Source of the DNA: CAKRJP01 sp963634745
Lineage (GTDB): Bacteria; Bacillota; Clostridia; Lachnospirales; Lachnospiraceae
DNA length: 64,000 bases
Direction of reading: 5' to 3'
Assembly: GCA_963634745.1 (NCBI GenBank)
Contig: CAVHCX010000010.1
Span: 1-64,000, forward strand
Shown: positions 27,021 through 34,970 of the stretch, piece after piece
Position numbering within the stretch: position 1 is the first letter of the stretch
How the letters are laid out: each line of letters opens with the position of its first letter
Program-made: the position numbers and the translations under genes
The notes under the pieces: model-generated
The model's database searches: none
Told to the model about the DNA's origin: nothing
What the model saw: the letters and a program-made list of their open reading frames with translations, nothing else

Positions 27021-27500
27021 TTATCTTAAATCTCTCTCAAGCTCTAGCTTTCGTAGTTCTCTGCGGTGTTCTGCCTTCTTCCATTCCTCCCGCTCCTCGT
27101 CCGTCTCAAGTTCCAAACGATTTACAGGAACCGGCTTATCATTCTCATCTAAGGCTACCAGGGTAAGAAAGGCCCGGTTCATAAGGTCTCTTTTTCCACC
27201 TATATGTTCCACATAGGTATCCACCTTGACGACCATAGAGGTAACTCCTACATAGGTAAGTTTCCCCTGGAGCACCAAAAGATCATTCTGATAGGCTCCT
27301 TTTAAAAAGTTAAGATTGTCTACACAGGCAGTGGTTACATTGCACCTGGCATGACGCTTACCTACCACTCCTGCCACCTCATCAATCCACTGCATGAGCA
27401 TGCCGCCGAAGAGACGTCCTGCCGCATTCAAATGATTAGGTCGGACTAAATGCACCGATTCTACCATGGAATCCGCAACTTTCATTGTCATTAGTTCCAA
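27021..27500 (-). CDS. Acyl-CoA thioesterase, hotdog fold
   Basis: The 159-residue protein has the hotdog-fold acyl-CoA hydrolase motif HLNAAGRLFGGMLMQWIDE, with the catalytic aspartate in the long helix (YciA/BACH group). It releases CoA from acyl-CoA. The start is TTG at 27500, seven bases after GGAGGA; ATGs at residues 4 and 6 are alternatives. The highly charged C-terminal tail (RKLELERDLR) is unusual but minor. Confidence 0.85.
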   Translation of the reverse strand: MELMTMKVADSMVESVHLVRPNHLNAAGRLFGGMLMQWIDEVAGVVGKRHARCNVTTACVDNLNFLKGAYQNDLLVLQGKLTYVGVTSMVVKVDTYVEHIGGKRDLMNRAFLTLVALDENDKPVPVNRLELETDEEREEWKKAEHRRELRKLELERDLR

Positions 27501-27547
27501 AACAATTCCTCCTTTTTTCTATTTTTCGATTTCCCCAGAATGCTTTC

Positions 27548-27556
27548 ATTATAACA
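27548..27556 (-). promoter_or_regulatory. Extended -10 promoter of the thioesterase
   Basis: TGT-TATAAT on the minus strand (TATAAT at 27548-27553) lies 48 bp before the start codon. Confidence 0.45.
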
Positions 27557-27563
27557 CAAAATT

Positions 27564-27572
27564 TGCTATACT
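27564..27572 (+). promoter_or_regulatory. Extended -10 promoter of the TruA-like gene
   Basis: TGC-TATACT (27564-27572) on the plus strand lies 92 bp before the start codon and just beside the minus-strand promoter of the thioesterase. Confidence 0.45.
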
Positions 27573-27663
27573 ATTTTCAAATTAGGCATTGTTTCTAATA
27601 ATGTCCACAATGCCAAGACGCAAGATTTTTCTTGCCATCCAAGATAAAAAAGGAGATTTACTT

Positions 27664-28407
27664 ATGAGAAACATTAAGTTAACCATAGAATATGACGGAA
27701 GCCGCTACCAGGGATGGGCTCGCTTAGGAAGAGAAGAATCCAACAATACCATTTCCAATAAAATTCTTGAAGTCCTCAAAAAAATGACCCAGGAGGAAGA
27801 CATTGAGCTTTTTTGCGGCTGCCGTACGGAGGTTGGAGTTCATGCCTATGAGCAGGTGGCTAATTTTAAAACTTCCTGCCAGATGAGGGTGGCGGATATG
27901 AAACATTATTTAAACCGCTATCTTCCCATGGATATTGCTATCACCGATGTTTCAGAAATGAGCGACCGCTTCCACGCCCAATTAAATGCCACTTCCAAGG
28001 TTTATGTCTATCGCATGGCCATCGACGATGTGCCCAGTGTTTTTGACAGAAAGTATATTTACCACTGTTTCCAGATTCCGGATAAGGCTATGATGCAAAA
28101 AGCCAGCGAATACCTAATCGGAAAACATGATTTCAAAAATTTTTCTACGGTTAAGAAGAGTAAGTCTACGGTAAAAGAAATTTACGACATTGACATCTAC
28201 TCTGATATAGAGGAAATGCAGATCATGATCCATGCCAATGATTTTTTGCATAATATGGCAAGGATCCTTGTGGCTACCCTGATAGACATCGGCCTGGGAA
28301 ATAGAAGCCCGGAGGAGATCCCTGCAATTTTTGATGGCCGCACAAAAGCCAGCGACCCCTGCGATCCCAAGGGGCTCTACCTGCAAGAAGTAAGATATTC
28401 GAATTAA
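27664..28407 (+). CDS. TruA-like tRNA pseudouridine synthase with Asp-to-Glu active site
   Basis: The 247-residue protein has the whole TruA layout: KLTIEYDGSRYQGWAR at the start, FHAQLNATSKVYVYRM in the middle, and FLHNMARILVATL and GLYLQEVRY at the end. TruA makes pseudouridine at tRNA positions 38-40. The family signature GRTDAGVHA reads CRTEVGVHA here (codon GAG at about 27832), so the invariant catalytic Asp is Glu. Other usually fixed positions also differ. I read it as a diverged paralogue whose catalysis is doubtful. AGGAG precedes the ATG; longer frames to 27589 have no such site. Confidence 0.85.
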   Translation: MRNIKLTIEYDGSRYQGWARLGREESNNTISNKILEVLKKMTQEEDIELFCGCRTEVGVHAYEQVANFKTSCQMRVADMKHYLNRYLPMDIAITDVSEMSDRFHAQLNATSKVYVYRMAIDDVPSVFDRKYIYHCFQIPDKAMMQKASEYLIGKHDFKNFSTVKKSKSTVKEIYDIDIYSDIEEMQIMIHANDFLHNMARILVATLIDIGLGNRSPEEIPAIFDGRTKASDPCDPKGLYLQEVRYSN

Positions 28408-28428
28408 GGAAATAAAGCTACATATAAC

Positions 28429-28490
28429 AAAAAGCCCTTCTGCTTATATAAATCCTCTTAAGAAGATCTATATAAGCAGAAGGGCTTTTT
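28429..28490. terminator. Bidirectional terminator, TruA-like / patatin-like genes
   Basis: A perfect 22-bp stem (28429-28450 with 28469-28490), with A and T runs as part of the arms, lies between the converging genes. Confidence 0.9.
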
Positions 28491-28507
28491 TGTCTTTACT
28501 TTTTATT

Positions 28508-29365
28508 TTAAGACTCTAAATATTCCATCAGAGACTTAAACTGTCTTTTCATCAAGCGATAGCCGTGAAGATAAAAATGGGTTAAAGTTTCCGGATTTTG
28601 CTCAATTCTTGAAACCGTAGGGATGAGTGGGCGAAGGACAAAAACCTTTCCTTCCTCCTCTAATTTTTCCACCTGGGCTAATTGCTGATTATAAACCTCA
28701 TTGCGGTCAATGGCTGCCTCTACAAGATTTGGATATTTCTTATAATAGCGCTGATAAAGCTTGGCTACTGATTTCTTGGTAGCCTTCTTACGGTAACCGG
28801 CATTTCTGGTTAAGATCAAAACATTCTTTTCATTTCCAATCTCCAACGCACGTCCCACCGGAATGGAATCTGCAATTCCTCCATCTAGATAAGGCACTCC
28901 ATCGATATTAACCACCGGGGCCAACAAGGGCATACTGCTGGATGCCCTACAAAGCTTCATAAGGCGTTCCTTATCACTTCTCTCATCCATATATTCCGCC
29001 TTACCGGTCTCGCAATTGGTAGTAACGGTGTCGCACTTCATTTCCGAAGCAAAATAAGTGTCAAAATCAAAGGGGAAGGTCTCATATGGATAGACCTTAA
29101 AAATCTTCTCCATATCCATAATGCTCTTATCTTTTACAAATTTGGGAATACTGTTGAGGTAACGATTCTCCTCTTTTTTAGGGATCATACAGTCCTTAGT
29201 TCTTCCCGGCTGCTTAGAAACATAGTCCACAGCATTGCAGGAACCTGCACTTACTCCGATCACGTGGGATAAGTATACATCCTTCTCCATTAAATAATCC
29301 AAAACTCCGGAGGTAAATAAGCCTCTTACAGACCCTCCCTCCAAAACCATGGTTCCATTTATCAT
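28508..29365 (-). CDS. Patatin-like phospholipase family protein
   Basis: The 285-residue protein has the patatin catalytic dyad. VLEGGSVRGLFTSGVLDYL is the glycine-rich oxyanion part, VIGVSAGSCNAV holds the nucleophile in GVSAGS, and the aspartate is in YLDGGIADSIPV (DGG). This is the YjjU-like group of lipid acyl hydrolases. I chose ATG at 29365, behind AGGAG; the TTG at 29437 would fall at the very 5' end of the predicted transcript, and 29386 (ATG) is an alternative. The substrate is unknown. Confidence 0.85.
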   Translation of the reverse strand: MINGTMVLEGGSVRGLFTSGVLDYLMEKDVYLSHVIGVSAGSCNAVDYVSKQPGRTKDCMIPKKEENRYLNSIPKFVKDKSIMDMEKIFKVYPYETFPFDFDTYFASEMKCDTVTTNCETGKAEYMDERSDKERLMKLCRASSSMPLLAPVVNIDGVPYLDGGIADSIPVGRALEIGNEKNVLILTRNAGYRKKATKKSVAKLYQRYYKKYPNLVEAAIDRNEVYNQQLAQVEKLEEEGKVFVLRPLIPTVSRIEQNPETLTHFYLHGYRLMKRQFKSLMEYLES

Positions 29366-29449
29366 CCTAATCACACTCCTATTCATATGGCCACCCAAGA
29401 TCCACAAGTTTGATTTCGGACCCCGGCGATTCTCCAACTAACGTTTCCT

Positions 29450-29479
29450 ATTATATATCTTTTTCTTGCCTTTTGCCAA
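29450..29479 (-). promoter_or_regulatory. Promoter of the patatin-like gene
   Basis: TTGGCA (29474-29479) and a perfect TATAAT (29450-29455) are 18 bp apart on the minus strand. Confidence 0.75.
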
Positions 29480-29494
29480 CACATTTGCTATATT
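29466..29494 (+). promoter_or_regulatory. Promoter of the ABC-F gene
   Basis: TTGCCT (29466-29471) and TATATT (29489-29494) are 17 bp apart on the plus strand and overlap the divergent promoter of the patatin-like gene. Confidence 0.6.
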
Positions 29495-29552
29495 AGCCAT
29501 GTATGTGTAAAGAAGTTTAGAATTTTCATAAAAAATAAGAGGATGAATAATC

Positions 29553-31184
29553 ATGATTAGTACAAGTAATATCACACTTCGTGTAGGTAAAAAGGCACTT
29601 TTTGAGGATGTTAATATCAAATTCACCGAGGGAAACTGCTATGGTCTCATCGGTGCCAACGGTGCCGGTAAATCTACCTTTTTAAAGATCTTATCCGGAC
29701 AGTTAGAGCCATCCAAGGGAGAGGTTATCATCACTCCGGGAGAGCGTCTTTCTTTCTTGCAGCAGGACCATTTTAAATATGATGAATATCCGGTCCTTGA
29801 TACAGTTATGATGGGAAATGCCCGTCTCTACGAGATTATGAAGGAAAAAGAAGCCATCTATGCCAAGGAAGATTTCACAGACGAGGATGGAATCAAGGCC
29901 AGCGAGTTAGAGGGAGAATTTGCATCCATGAACGGATGGGAAGCAGAATCTGACGCTGCTACTTTATTAAATGGTCTTGGTATCGATACAGACCTTCACT
30001 ATGAGATTATGGGAAATTTAAATGGTCCTGAGAAGGTTAAGGTTTTGTTGGCCCAGGCCTTATTCGGAAACCCGGATATCCTGCTTTTGGACGAGCCTAC
30101 CAACCACTTGGACCTAGATGCCATTGCATGGTTGGAAGAATTTTTGATCAACTTCAATAATACAGTCATCGTAGTATCCCATGACCGTTACTTCTTAAAT
30201 AAGGTCTGCACCCAGATTGCAGATATCGATTATGGCAAAATCAAGCTTTATGCCGGTAACTATGATTTCTGGTACGAGTCCAGTCAGCTTTTGATCCGTC
30301 AGATGAAGGAAGCTAACAAAAAGAAAGAAGAAAAGATCAAGGAATTACAGGACTTTATTTCCAGATTTAGTGCCAACGCTTCTAAGTCTAAGCAGGCGAC
30401 TTCCAGAAAGCGTGCCTTAGAAAAAATCCAGTTAGATGACATTCAGCCATCCAGCCGTAAATATCCATATATTGATTTCCGCCCAAATCGTGAGATCGGA
30501 AATGAAGTATTGATGGTAGAAGGCTTAAGCAAGACCATCGACGGAGAAAAGGTATTAGATAACATTTCCTTCACCTTAGGCCGTGAGGACAAGGTAGCCT
30601 TTGTCGGAAGTAATGAGTTGGCAAAGACCACCCTCTTCCAGATCCTTATGGGAGAGATGGAGCCGGACGAGGGAACCTACAAGTGGGGAATCACCACTTC
30701 CCAGGCTTACTTCCCACTAGATAGCGGAGATGACTTCGACAATGACTATACTATCGTAGAGTGGCTGACCCAGTACTCAGACGACAAGGACGTAACCTAT
30801 GTTCGTGGTTTCTTGGGTCGTATGCTCTTTGCCGGAGATGACGGTGTGAAACGAGTAAAGGTATTATCCGGAGGCGAGAAGGTTCGCTGTCTTCTCTCTA
30901 AGATGATGATTTCCGGAGCAAATGTGTTGGTATTTGACGAGCCTACCAACCACCTGGATATGGAAAGCATTACTGCCCTTAATAATGGTATGATCAAATT
31001 CCCGGGCGTTATTTTATTTAGTTCCAGAGACCATCAGATCGTACAGACCACTGCCAATCGTATTATGGAGATTGTTCCGGGCGGCAAGCTGATCGACAAG
31101 ATCACTACTTACGACGAGTATTTGGAAAGTGATGAGATGGCAAGAAAGCGCCAGACCTATACGGTTCAGGAAGAGGACAACTAA
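29553..31184 (+). CDS. ABC-F family ATPase (YkpA/YbiT type)
   Basis: The 543-residue soluble protein has two ATP-binding cassettes and no membrane part. Cassette 1 has Walker A GANGAGKST and Walker B LLLDEPTNHLD, but the signature reads NLNGPEKVKVLL instead of LSGGQ/E. The Lys-rich P-site linker (about residues 245-300) follows. Cassette 2 has a degenerate Walker A (GSNELAKTT), a normal signature VLSGGEKVR and Walker B LVFDEPTNHLD. ABC-F proteins act on the ribosome. Such degeneration is typical of the YkpA/YbiT branch, so a housekeeping translation role is likelier than antibiotic resistance. Confidence 0.9.
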   Translation: MISTSNITLRVGKKALFEDVNIKFTEGNCYGLIGANGAGKSTFLKILSGQLEPSKGEVIITPGERLSFLQQDHFKYDEYPVLDTVMMGNARLYEIMKEKEAIYAKEDFTDEDGIKASELEGEFASMNGWEAESDAATLLNGLGIDTDLHYEIMGNLNGPEKVKVLLAQALFGNPDILLLDEPTNHLDLDAIAWLEEFLINFNNTVIVVSHDRYFLNKVCTQIADIDYGKIKLYAGNYDFWYESSQLLIRQMKEANKKKEEKIKELQDFISRFSANASKSKQATSRKRALEKIQLDDIQPSSRKYPYIDFRPNREIGNEVLMVEGLSKTIDGEKVLDNISFTLGREDKVAFVGSNELAKTTLFQILMGEMEPDEGTYKWGITTSQAYFPLDSGDDFDNDYTIVEWLTQYSDDKDVTYVRGFLGRMLFAGDDGVKRVKVLSGGEKVRCLLSKMMISGANVLVFDEPTNHLDMESITALNNGMIKFPGVILFSSRDHQIVQTTANRIMEIVPGGKLIDKITTYDEYLESDEMARKRQTYTVQEEDN

Positions 31185-31241
31185 AGCTAGCGGAAATTCT
31201 ATCAGAAGACCTAACAGAAAATCCACACAAGAAATCTATAC

Positions 31242-31287
31242 AAAAAAATCCCCATGGATATTCCTTGATACCCATGGGGATTTTTTA
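31242..31287. terminator. Bidirectional terminator, ABC-F / phosphatase genes
   Basis: AAAAAATCCCCATGG pairs with CCATGGGGATTTTTT (15 bp perfect) between the converging genes. Confidence 0.9.
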
Positions 31288-31317
31288 TGACTTTTTTGAC
31301 TTTTATGGCTTTCATAC

Positions 31318-31953
31318 CTACACATGCCAGTCTTCCACCTCGTCATCATAATAGACCCGATTTTCAAAAAGGATCTGATAGGTCCCTTCTCTATATTCCA
31401 CGCAGCTAACCGCACAATTTTTATGAACACCCACCTGCCAAAAGTCTTCCAGTGAATTTCCTTTTATAAGGGTCAACAAGGAGGCCAGGGCCACCCCATG
31501 GGTGGTTATCAAAACATTTTCATCCTTATATTCCTTGCTATTGCAAATCTCATCCAGGAAGTCTTTGGTCCGCTTCATAAGGTCTTCGTAGGACTCGCCT
31601 CCCTCCGGAGTCACATATCTCTCCGGATGGTTAAATCCTTCCCGGTAATTTTTAAGGCCAGCATCCTCTTGATCTGTAAGATCCTTTCCCTCATAGATTC
31701 CAAAAGACATCTCCAGGAGTCTTGAATCTTCAAGAATCTCCACATTTTTTCCTTCCAGGATTAATTCTGCCGTATGTTTGGCCCTCCCCAAAGGGCTGGT
31801 ATAGCAAATCTTAAAAGGAATATCCTTAAGCCCCTCTCCTGTTTTTCTTGCCAATTCCTCACCAAATTCATTTAAAGGAATCTCCACCTGGCCTTGCAAT
31901 CTGCGGATCACATTCCAATCGGTCTGTCCATGGCGAACAAAATATAGTTTCAT
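31318..31953 (-). CDS. Histidine phosphatase family protein
   Basis: The 211-residue protein begins with the phosphohistidine signature LYFVRHGQTDWN, has the second-site arginine in SPLGRAKHTAE, the acidic MSFGIYEGKD and the distal histidine in VLITTHGVALASL. It is in the cobalamin-phosphatase/phosphoglycerate-mutase-like group. Substrate assignment within this group needs biochemistry. GGAGGT precedes the ATG. Confidence 0.88.
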   Translation of the reverse strand: MKLYFVRHGQTDWNVIRRLQGQVEIPLNEFGEELARKTGEGLKDIPFKICYTSPLGRAKHTAELILEGKNVEILEDSRLLEMSFGIYEGKDLTDQEDAGLKNYREGFNHPERYVTPEGGESYEDLMKRTKDFLDEICNSKEYKDENVLITTHGVALASLLTLIKGNSLEDFWQVGVHKNCAVSCVEYREGTYQILFENRVYYDDEVEDWHV

Positions 31954-31978
31954 AATTCCATACCTCCAACTGCCTTTG

Positions 31979-32007
31979 ATTATAGCTTAGAGCCGCAGAT
32001 CCTACAA
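31979..32007 (-). promoter_or_regulatory. Promoter of the histidine phosphatase gene
   Basis: TTGTAG (32002-32007) and a perfect TATAAT (31979-31984) are 17 bp apart on the minus strand. Confidence 0.65.
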
Positions 32008-32041
32008 GGGCATGGAGGGACTACTCGAATTTTAGATTCTA

Positions 32042-32050
32042 TGCTATAAT
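32042..32050 (+). promoter_or_regulatory. Extended -10 promoter of luxS
   Basis: TGC-TATAAT on the plus strand lies 65 bp before the luxS start; no good -35 is seen. No SAM riboswitch-like fold is recognisable in the short leader. Confidence 0.5.
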
Positions 32051-32114
32051 CATATGGTTACAAAAGGTATCCTATGGAATCCCATATATTATCATAAAAT
32101 TTAAGGAGACTAGC

Positions 32115-32594
32115 ATGGAAAAAATTACAAGTTTTACAATCGATCACCTAAAACTGGTTCCCGGGCTTTATGTATCCCGCATTGATCATGTGAAGGACCA
32201 GCCGGTAACTACCTTTGATATTCGTATTACCAACCCCAACGAGGAGCCGGTTATGAATACTGCGGAGGTCCATACCATCGAGCATCTGGCCGCCACTTTT
32301 CTTCGCAACCACCCGGACTACAAGGACCAGGTCCTCTATTTTGGTCCTATGGGATGCAGAACCGGTTTCTATTTGATCTTGGCAGATTTATACACTTCCG
32401 AGGATATTGTCCCTCTTATGAAAGAGATGTTCACTTTTATCCTTGAATTTGAAGGAGATATTCCCGGTGCTTCTGCGAAAGACTGCGGAAATTATCTGGA
32501 TATGAATCTTGGCACTGCCAAATATTATGCAAAGAAATATCTTACAGAGGTATTAAATGATCCAAACAAGGAGCAATTAAATTATCCTGCATAA
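32115..32594 (+). CDS. luxS: S-ribosylhomocysteine lyase LuxS
   Basis: The 159-residue enzyme splits S-ribosylhomocysteine into homocysteine and the AI-2 precursor in the activated-methyl cycle. The metal site HTIEH (VHTIEHLAATF) and the second ligand region DCGNYLDMNL are intact, and GPMGCRTGFYL holds the catalytic cysteine. AAGGAG lies before the ATG. It stands alone. The AI-2E-type membrane protein 13 kb away is a family name and not evidence of an AI-2 circuit. Confidence 0.97.
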   Translation: MEKITSFTIDHLKLVPGLYVSRIDHVKDQPVTTFDIRITNPNEEPVMNTAEVHTIEHLAATFLRNHPDYKDQVLYFGPMGCRTGFYLILADLYTSEDIVPLMKEMFTFILEFEGDIPGASAKDCGNYLDMNLGTAKYYAKKYLTEVLNDPNKEQLNYPA

Positions 32595-32650
32595 GCAAAT
32601 TTCCCAGAAATCCAGGAACTAAAAATCTAGAAGGTGATAATTTAGAAAGC

Positions 32651-32694
32651 AAAAAAAGCGTCGCAACCGATTTTCCAGGTTCCGACGCTTTTTA
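32651..32694. terminator. Bidirectional terminator, luxS / rplT
   Basis: AAAAAGCGTCG.AACC pairs with GGTT.CGACGCTTTTT with flanking A and T runs. Confidence 0.88.
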
Positions 32695-32711
32695 TATACT
32701 TTATTTATAAA

Positions 32712-33068
32712 TTAAGCTAATTTGCTCTTTGCTGTCTCAACAAGTGTTGCAAATCCTGCTGCATCATTTACTGCCATCTCTGCAAGCATCTTTCTGTTGA
32801 TGTCAACTCCTGCAACCTTTAATCCGTGCATAAGCTTGCTGTAAGAAAGACCATTGATTCTTGCTGCTGCGTTGATACGAGCGATCCAAAGCTGACGCAT
32901 CTGTCTCTTGCGCTGTTTTCTACCTGCATATGCAGATGTAAGAGCTCTCATTACAGACTGCTTAGCAACTCTGTACTGCTTAGAACGTGCTCCTCTGTAT
33001 CCCTTTGCTAACTTTAAAGTTCTATTATGTTTCTTCTTTGCGTTTAATCCGCCTTTAATTCTTGCCAT
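32712..33068 (-). CDS. rplT: 50S ribosomal protein L20
   Basis: The 118-residue L20 starts ARIKGGLNAKKKHNRTLKLA and is highly basic up to about residue 60, as needed for 23S rRNA binding. It is the last gene of infC-rpmI-rplT. In Firmicutes L20 represses this operon through the leader upstream of infC. Confidence 0.98.
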   Translation of the reverse strand: MARIKGGLNAKKKHNRTLKLAKGYRGARSKQYRVAKQSVMRALTSAYAGRKQRKRQMRQLWIARINAAARINGLSYSKLMHGLKVAGVDINRKMLAEMAVNDAAGFATLVETAKSKLA

Positions 33069-33101
33069 TCTTAATATCCTCCTTCAATCATTTACCTTAT
33101 C

Positions 33102-33299
33102 TTATAGATATGGTAATACTTTCTTCATGTTCTTTACATTTGTCTCATCAGTGATGATGGATTTTCTAAGATTTCTCTTTCTCTTTGTAGACTTCTTAGT
33201 TAAGATATGGCTCTTGTAAGCTTTATTTCTTTTTAATTTTCCTGTACCTGTTTTTTTGAAGCGCTTTGCAGCTGCTCTATTTGTTTTGATCTTTGGCAT
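33102..33299 (-). CDS. rpmI: 50S ribosomal protein L35
   Basis: The 65-residue protein starts PKIKTNRAAAKRFKKTGTGK and has the conserved HILTKKSTKRKR segment. It lies between infC and rplT with short gaps. Confidence 0.98.
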   Translation of the reverse strand: MPKIKTNRAAAKRFKKTGTGKLKRNKAYKSHILTKKSTKRKRNLRKSIITDETNVKNMKKVLPYL

Positions 33300-33332
33300 A
33301 ATATGTTCCTCCTTAAGAAATAATATATATTT

Positions 33333-33839
33333 TTAACGTTTTTCAGTTAAAACCATGCTCATACTGCGGCCTTCCATCTTTGCCGGTTTCTCAACGCTAG
33401 CGATATCTGAAAGTGCCTCTGCGAAGTCATCTAAGATGTGCTTGCTCTGCTGTACATGAGCCATCTCACGACCTCTGAATCGTAAGGTAACCTTTACCTT
33501 GTTGCCCTTGCCGATAAACTTCTTCGCATTGTTCATCTTGGTATTAAGATCATTGGTGTCAATGTTTGGAGACAAACGAACCTCTTTGATCTCGACAGTC
33601 TTCTGTTTCTTCTTTGCTTCTTTTTCTTTTCTTGCAGCCTCATAGCGGTACTTACCATAATCGATAATCTTGCATACCGGCGGCTGTGCCTTAGGAGCAA
33701 TCTTAACAAGGTCTAACTCTGCTTCCAAAGCCAACTTCATAGCTTCCTTGGAAGACATGATTCCTAACTGCTCTCCATCCTGTCCGATTACTCGAACTTC
33801 CTTGTCTCTGATCTGTCCGTTAATCATTAATTCGCTAAT
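33333..33839 (-). CDS. infC: Translation initiation factor IF-3, AUU start
   Basis: The 168-residue IF-3 stops false initiation by checking start codons on the 30S subunit. The N domain (INGQIRDKEVRVIGQDGEQLG) and C domain (IDTNDLNTKMNNAKKFI, KVTLRFRGREM) are complete. A strong GGAGGTG lies seven bases before ATT (33837-33839), giving a protein that begins with Ser-Glu-Leu-Met-Ile-Asn-Gly after the initiator. The in-frame ATG at 33827 is too far from that site. A rare AUU start allows IF-3 to repress itself, as in E. coli. Confidence 0.93.
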   Translation of the reverse strand: MSELMINGQIRDKEVRVIGQDGEQLGIMSSKEAMKLALEAELDLVKIAPKAQPPVCKIIDYGKYRYEAARKEKEAKKKQKTVEIKEVRLSPNIDTNDLNTKMNNAKKFIGKGNKVKVTLRFRGREMAHVQQSKHILDDFAEALSDIASVEKPAKMEGRSMSMVLTEKR

Positions 33840-33864
33840 TGTCTTGCACCTCCAATGCATAATA

Positions 33865-34008
33865 TAAAAAAGTGGATAGCCATAGACTATCCACAATATC
33901 TGCGCAACAAATAAATTCTTATCATCTGTTATCAACAATATCAAACCATTAGTCACTCAATCGTGCTAAGGTGAGAGTGGATACTCTACTTTATTTTTTC
34001 CTCAAGCA
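33865..34008 (-). promoter_or_regulatory. Attenuator-type leader of infC-rpmI-rplT (L20-leader position)
   Basis: The RNA starts near 34008. Just before the infC ribosome binding site GTGGATAG/CTATCCAC form an 8-bp hairpin followed by TTTTTT (33865-33894), a full intrinsic terminator. Upstream, TATCCAC (33977-33983) can pair with the terminator's 5' arm and so act as antiterminator. The layout matches autoregulated L20 leaders; the protein-binding site itself cannot be proven by eye. Confidence 0.7.
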
Positions 34009-34014
34009 ACAACT

Positions 34015-34043
34015 ACTTTACCATAGGCCAATCTAGTTGTCAA
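34015..34043 (-). promoter_or_regulatory. Promoter of infC-rpmI-rplT
   Basis: TTGACA (34038-34043) and TAAAGT (34015-34020) are 17 bp apart on the minus strand. Confidence 0.75.
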
Positions 34044-34052
34044 GCTTTTTTG

Positions 34053-34928
34053 TCATTTATTATTTCGGTCTCCACCCATGCAAAAGATAGCCAAAACTCC
34101 CGGTCCCGTGTGTCCACCAATCACATTTCCGATATTATGGATGAGAACTTCTTCAATCCCCATCTTTTTTCGAACCAGGTCTGCCATATATTCCGCTTCC
34201 TCCGGGCAGTCTCCATGGGTGATCATAACCAGATCGTTCTCCTTCCAGCAGGATGCCTGAGCCGCCGCTATATCTACCAATTTATGGATGGATTTTTTAC
34301 GGCCTCTTACCTGGCCTACCATTTGAAGGGACCCGTCATAGTCCACATTTAAAATAGGCTTAATCTGCACCAGAGTTCCCATAATAGCTACCGCCTTGGA
34401 TACGCGGCCGCCCCGGTGCAAATGATTGAGATCATCCACTGTAAAGTTGTGGCATACATGCATCTTATGGCTCTCAGCCCACTCAGCTGCCTCTTCGATG
34501 CTATAGCCTTCAGACTGGCGCTTTAAAACATAATAAAGAAGCAAGCCTTCTCCCATGCAGGCGCACTTGGTATCAATGACTATAATCTTTCGATCCGGAT
34601 ACTCTTCCCCTAACTCTTCGGCAGCAATCCGCATGCTATTATAGGTTCCGCTGAGGGCGGAGGAAAATGCCAGATGCAAAACATCCTTCCCTTCTTTTAG
34701 CAAGGCTTCAAATCCCTCTCTTGCCTCCTCCGGGTTGATCTGAGAAGTTACGGGCAACTGTCCCTCTCTCATAAGATCAAAAAACTCCTTGGAGCTATAT
34801 CCGGTCCGGTCTAAAAAAGTTTTATTATTAATTGTATAATGTAATGAAAAAACCGGAATCCCTTTATCTTCCAACCAACTAGCAGGTAAATCTACCGTAC
34901 TATTTACAGTAACTACATAATCGCTCAT
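34053..34928 (-). CDS. DegV family fatty-acid-binding protein
   Basis: The 291-residue protein has the DegV layout: VVTVNSTVDLPASWLEDKGI at the start, the TSQINPEE loop and LHLAFSSALSGTYNSM in the N domain, and IKPILNVDYDGSLQMVGQVRGRKK in the C domain. Related proteins (FakB) hand fatty acids to the kinase FakA. No fakA is adjacent. Length is normal. Confidence 0.92.
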   Translation of the reverse strand: MSDYVVTVNSTVDLPASWLEDKGIPVFSLHYTINNKTFLDRTGYSSKEFFDLMREGQLPVTSQINPEEAREGFEALLKEGKDVLHLAFSSALSGTYNSMRIAAEELGEEYPDRKIIVIDTKCACMGEGLLLYYVLKRQSEGYSIEEAAEWAESHKMHVCHNFTVDDLNHLHRGGRVSKAVAIMGTLVQIKPILNVDYDGSLQMVGQVRGRKKSIHKLVDIAAAQASCWKENDLVMITHGDCPEEAEYMADLVRKKMGIEEVLIHNIGNVIGGHTGPGVLAIFCMGGDRNNK

Positions 34929-34970
34929 TCAAACTCCCCCTCAAAATCTGTCGGATCCTAGTCTAAGCTT

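Noticed and set aside
29553..31184. Antibiotic-resistance ABC-F protein
   Set aside because: Motif pattern fits the housekeeping YkpA/YbiT branch and there is no resistance gene or mobile context.
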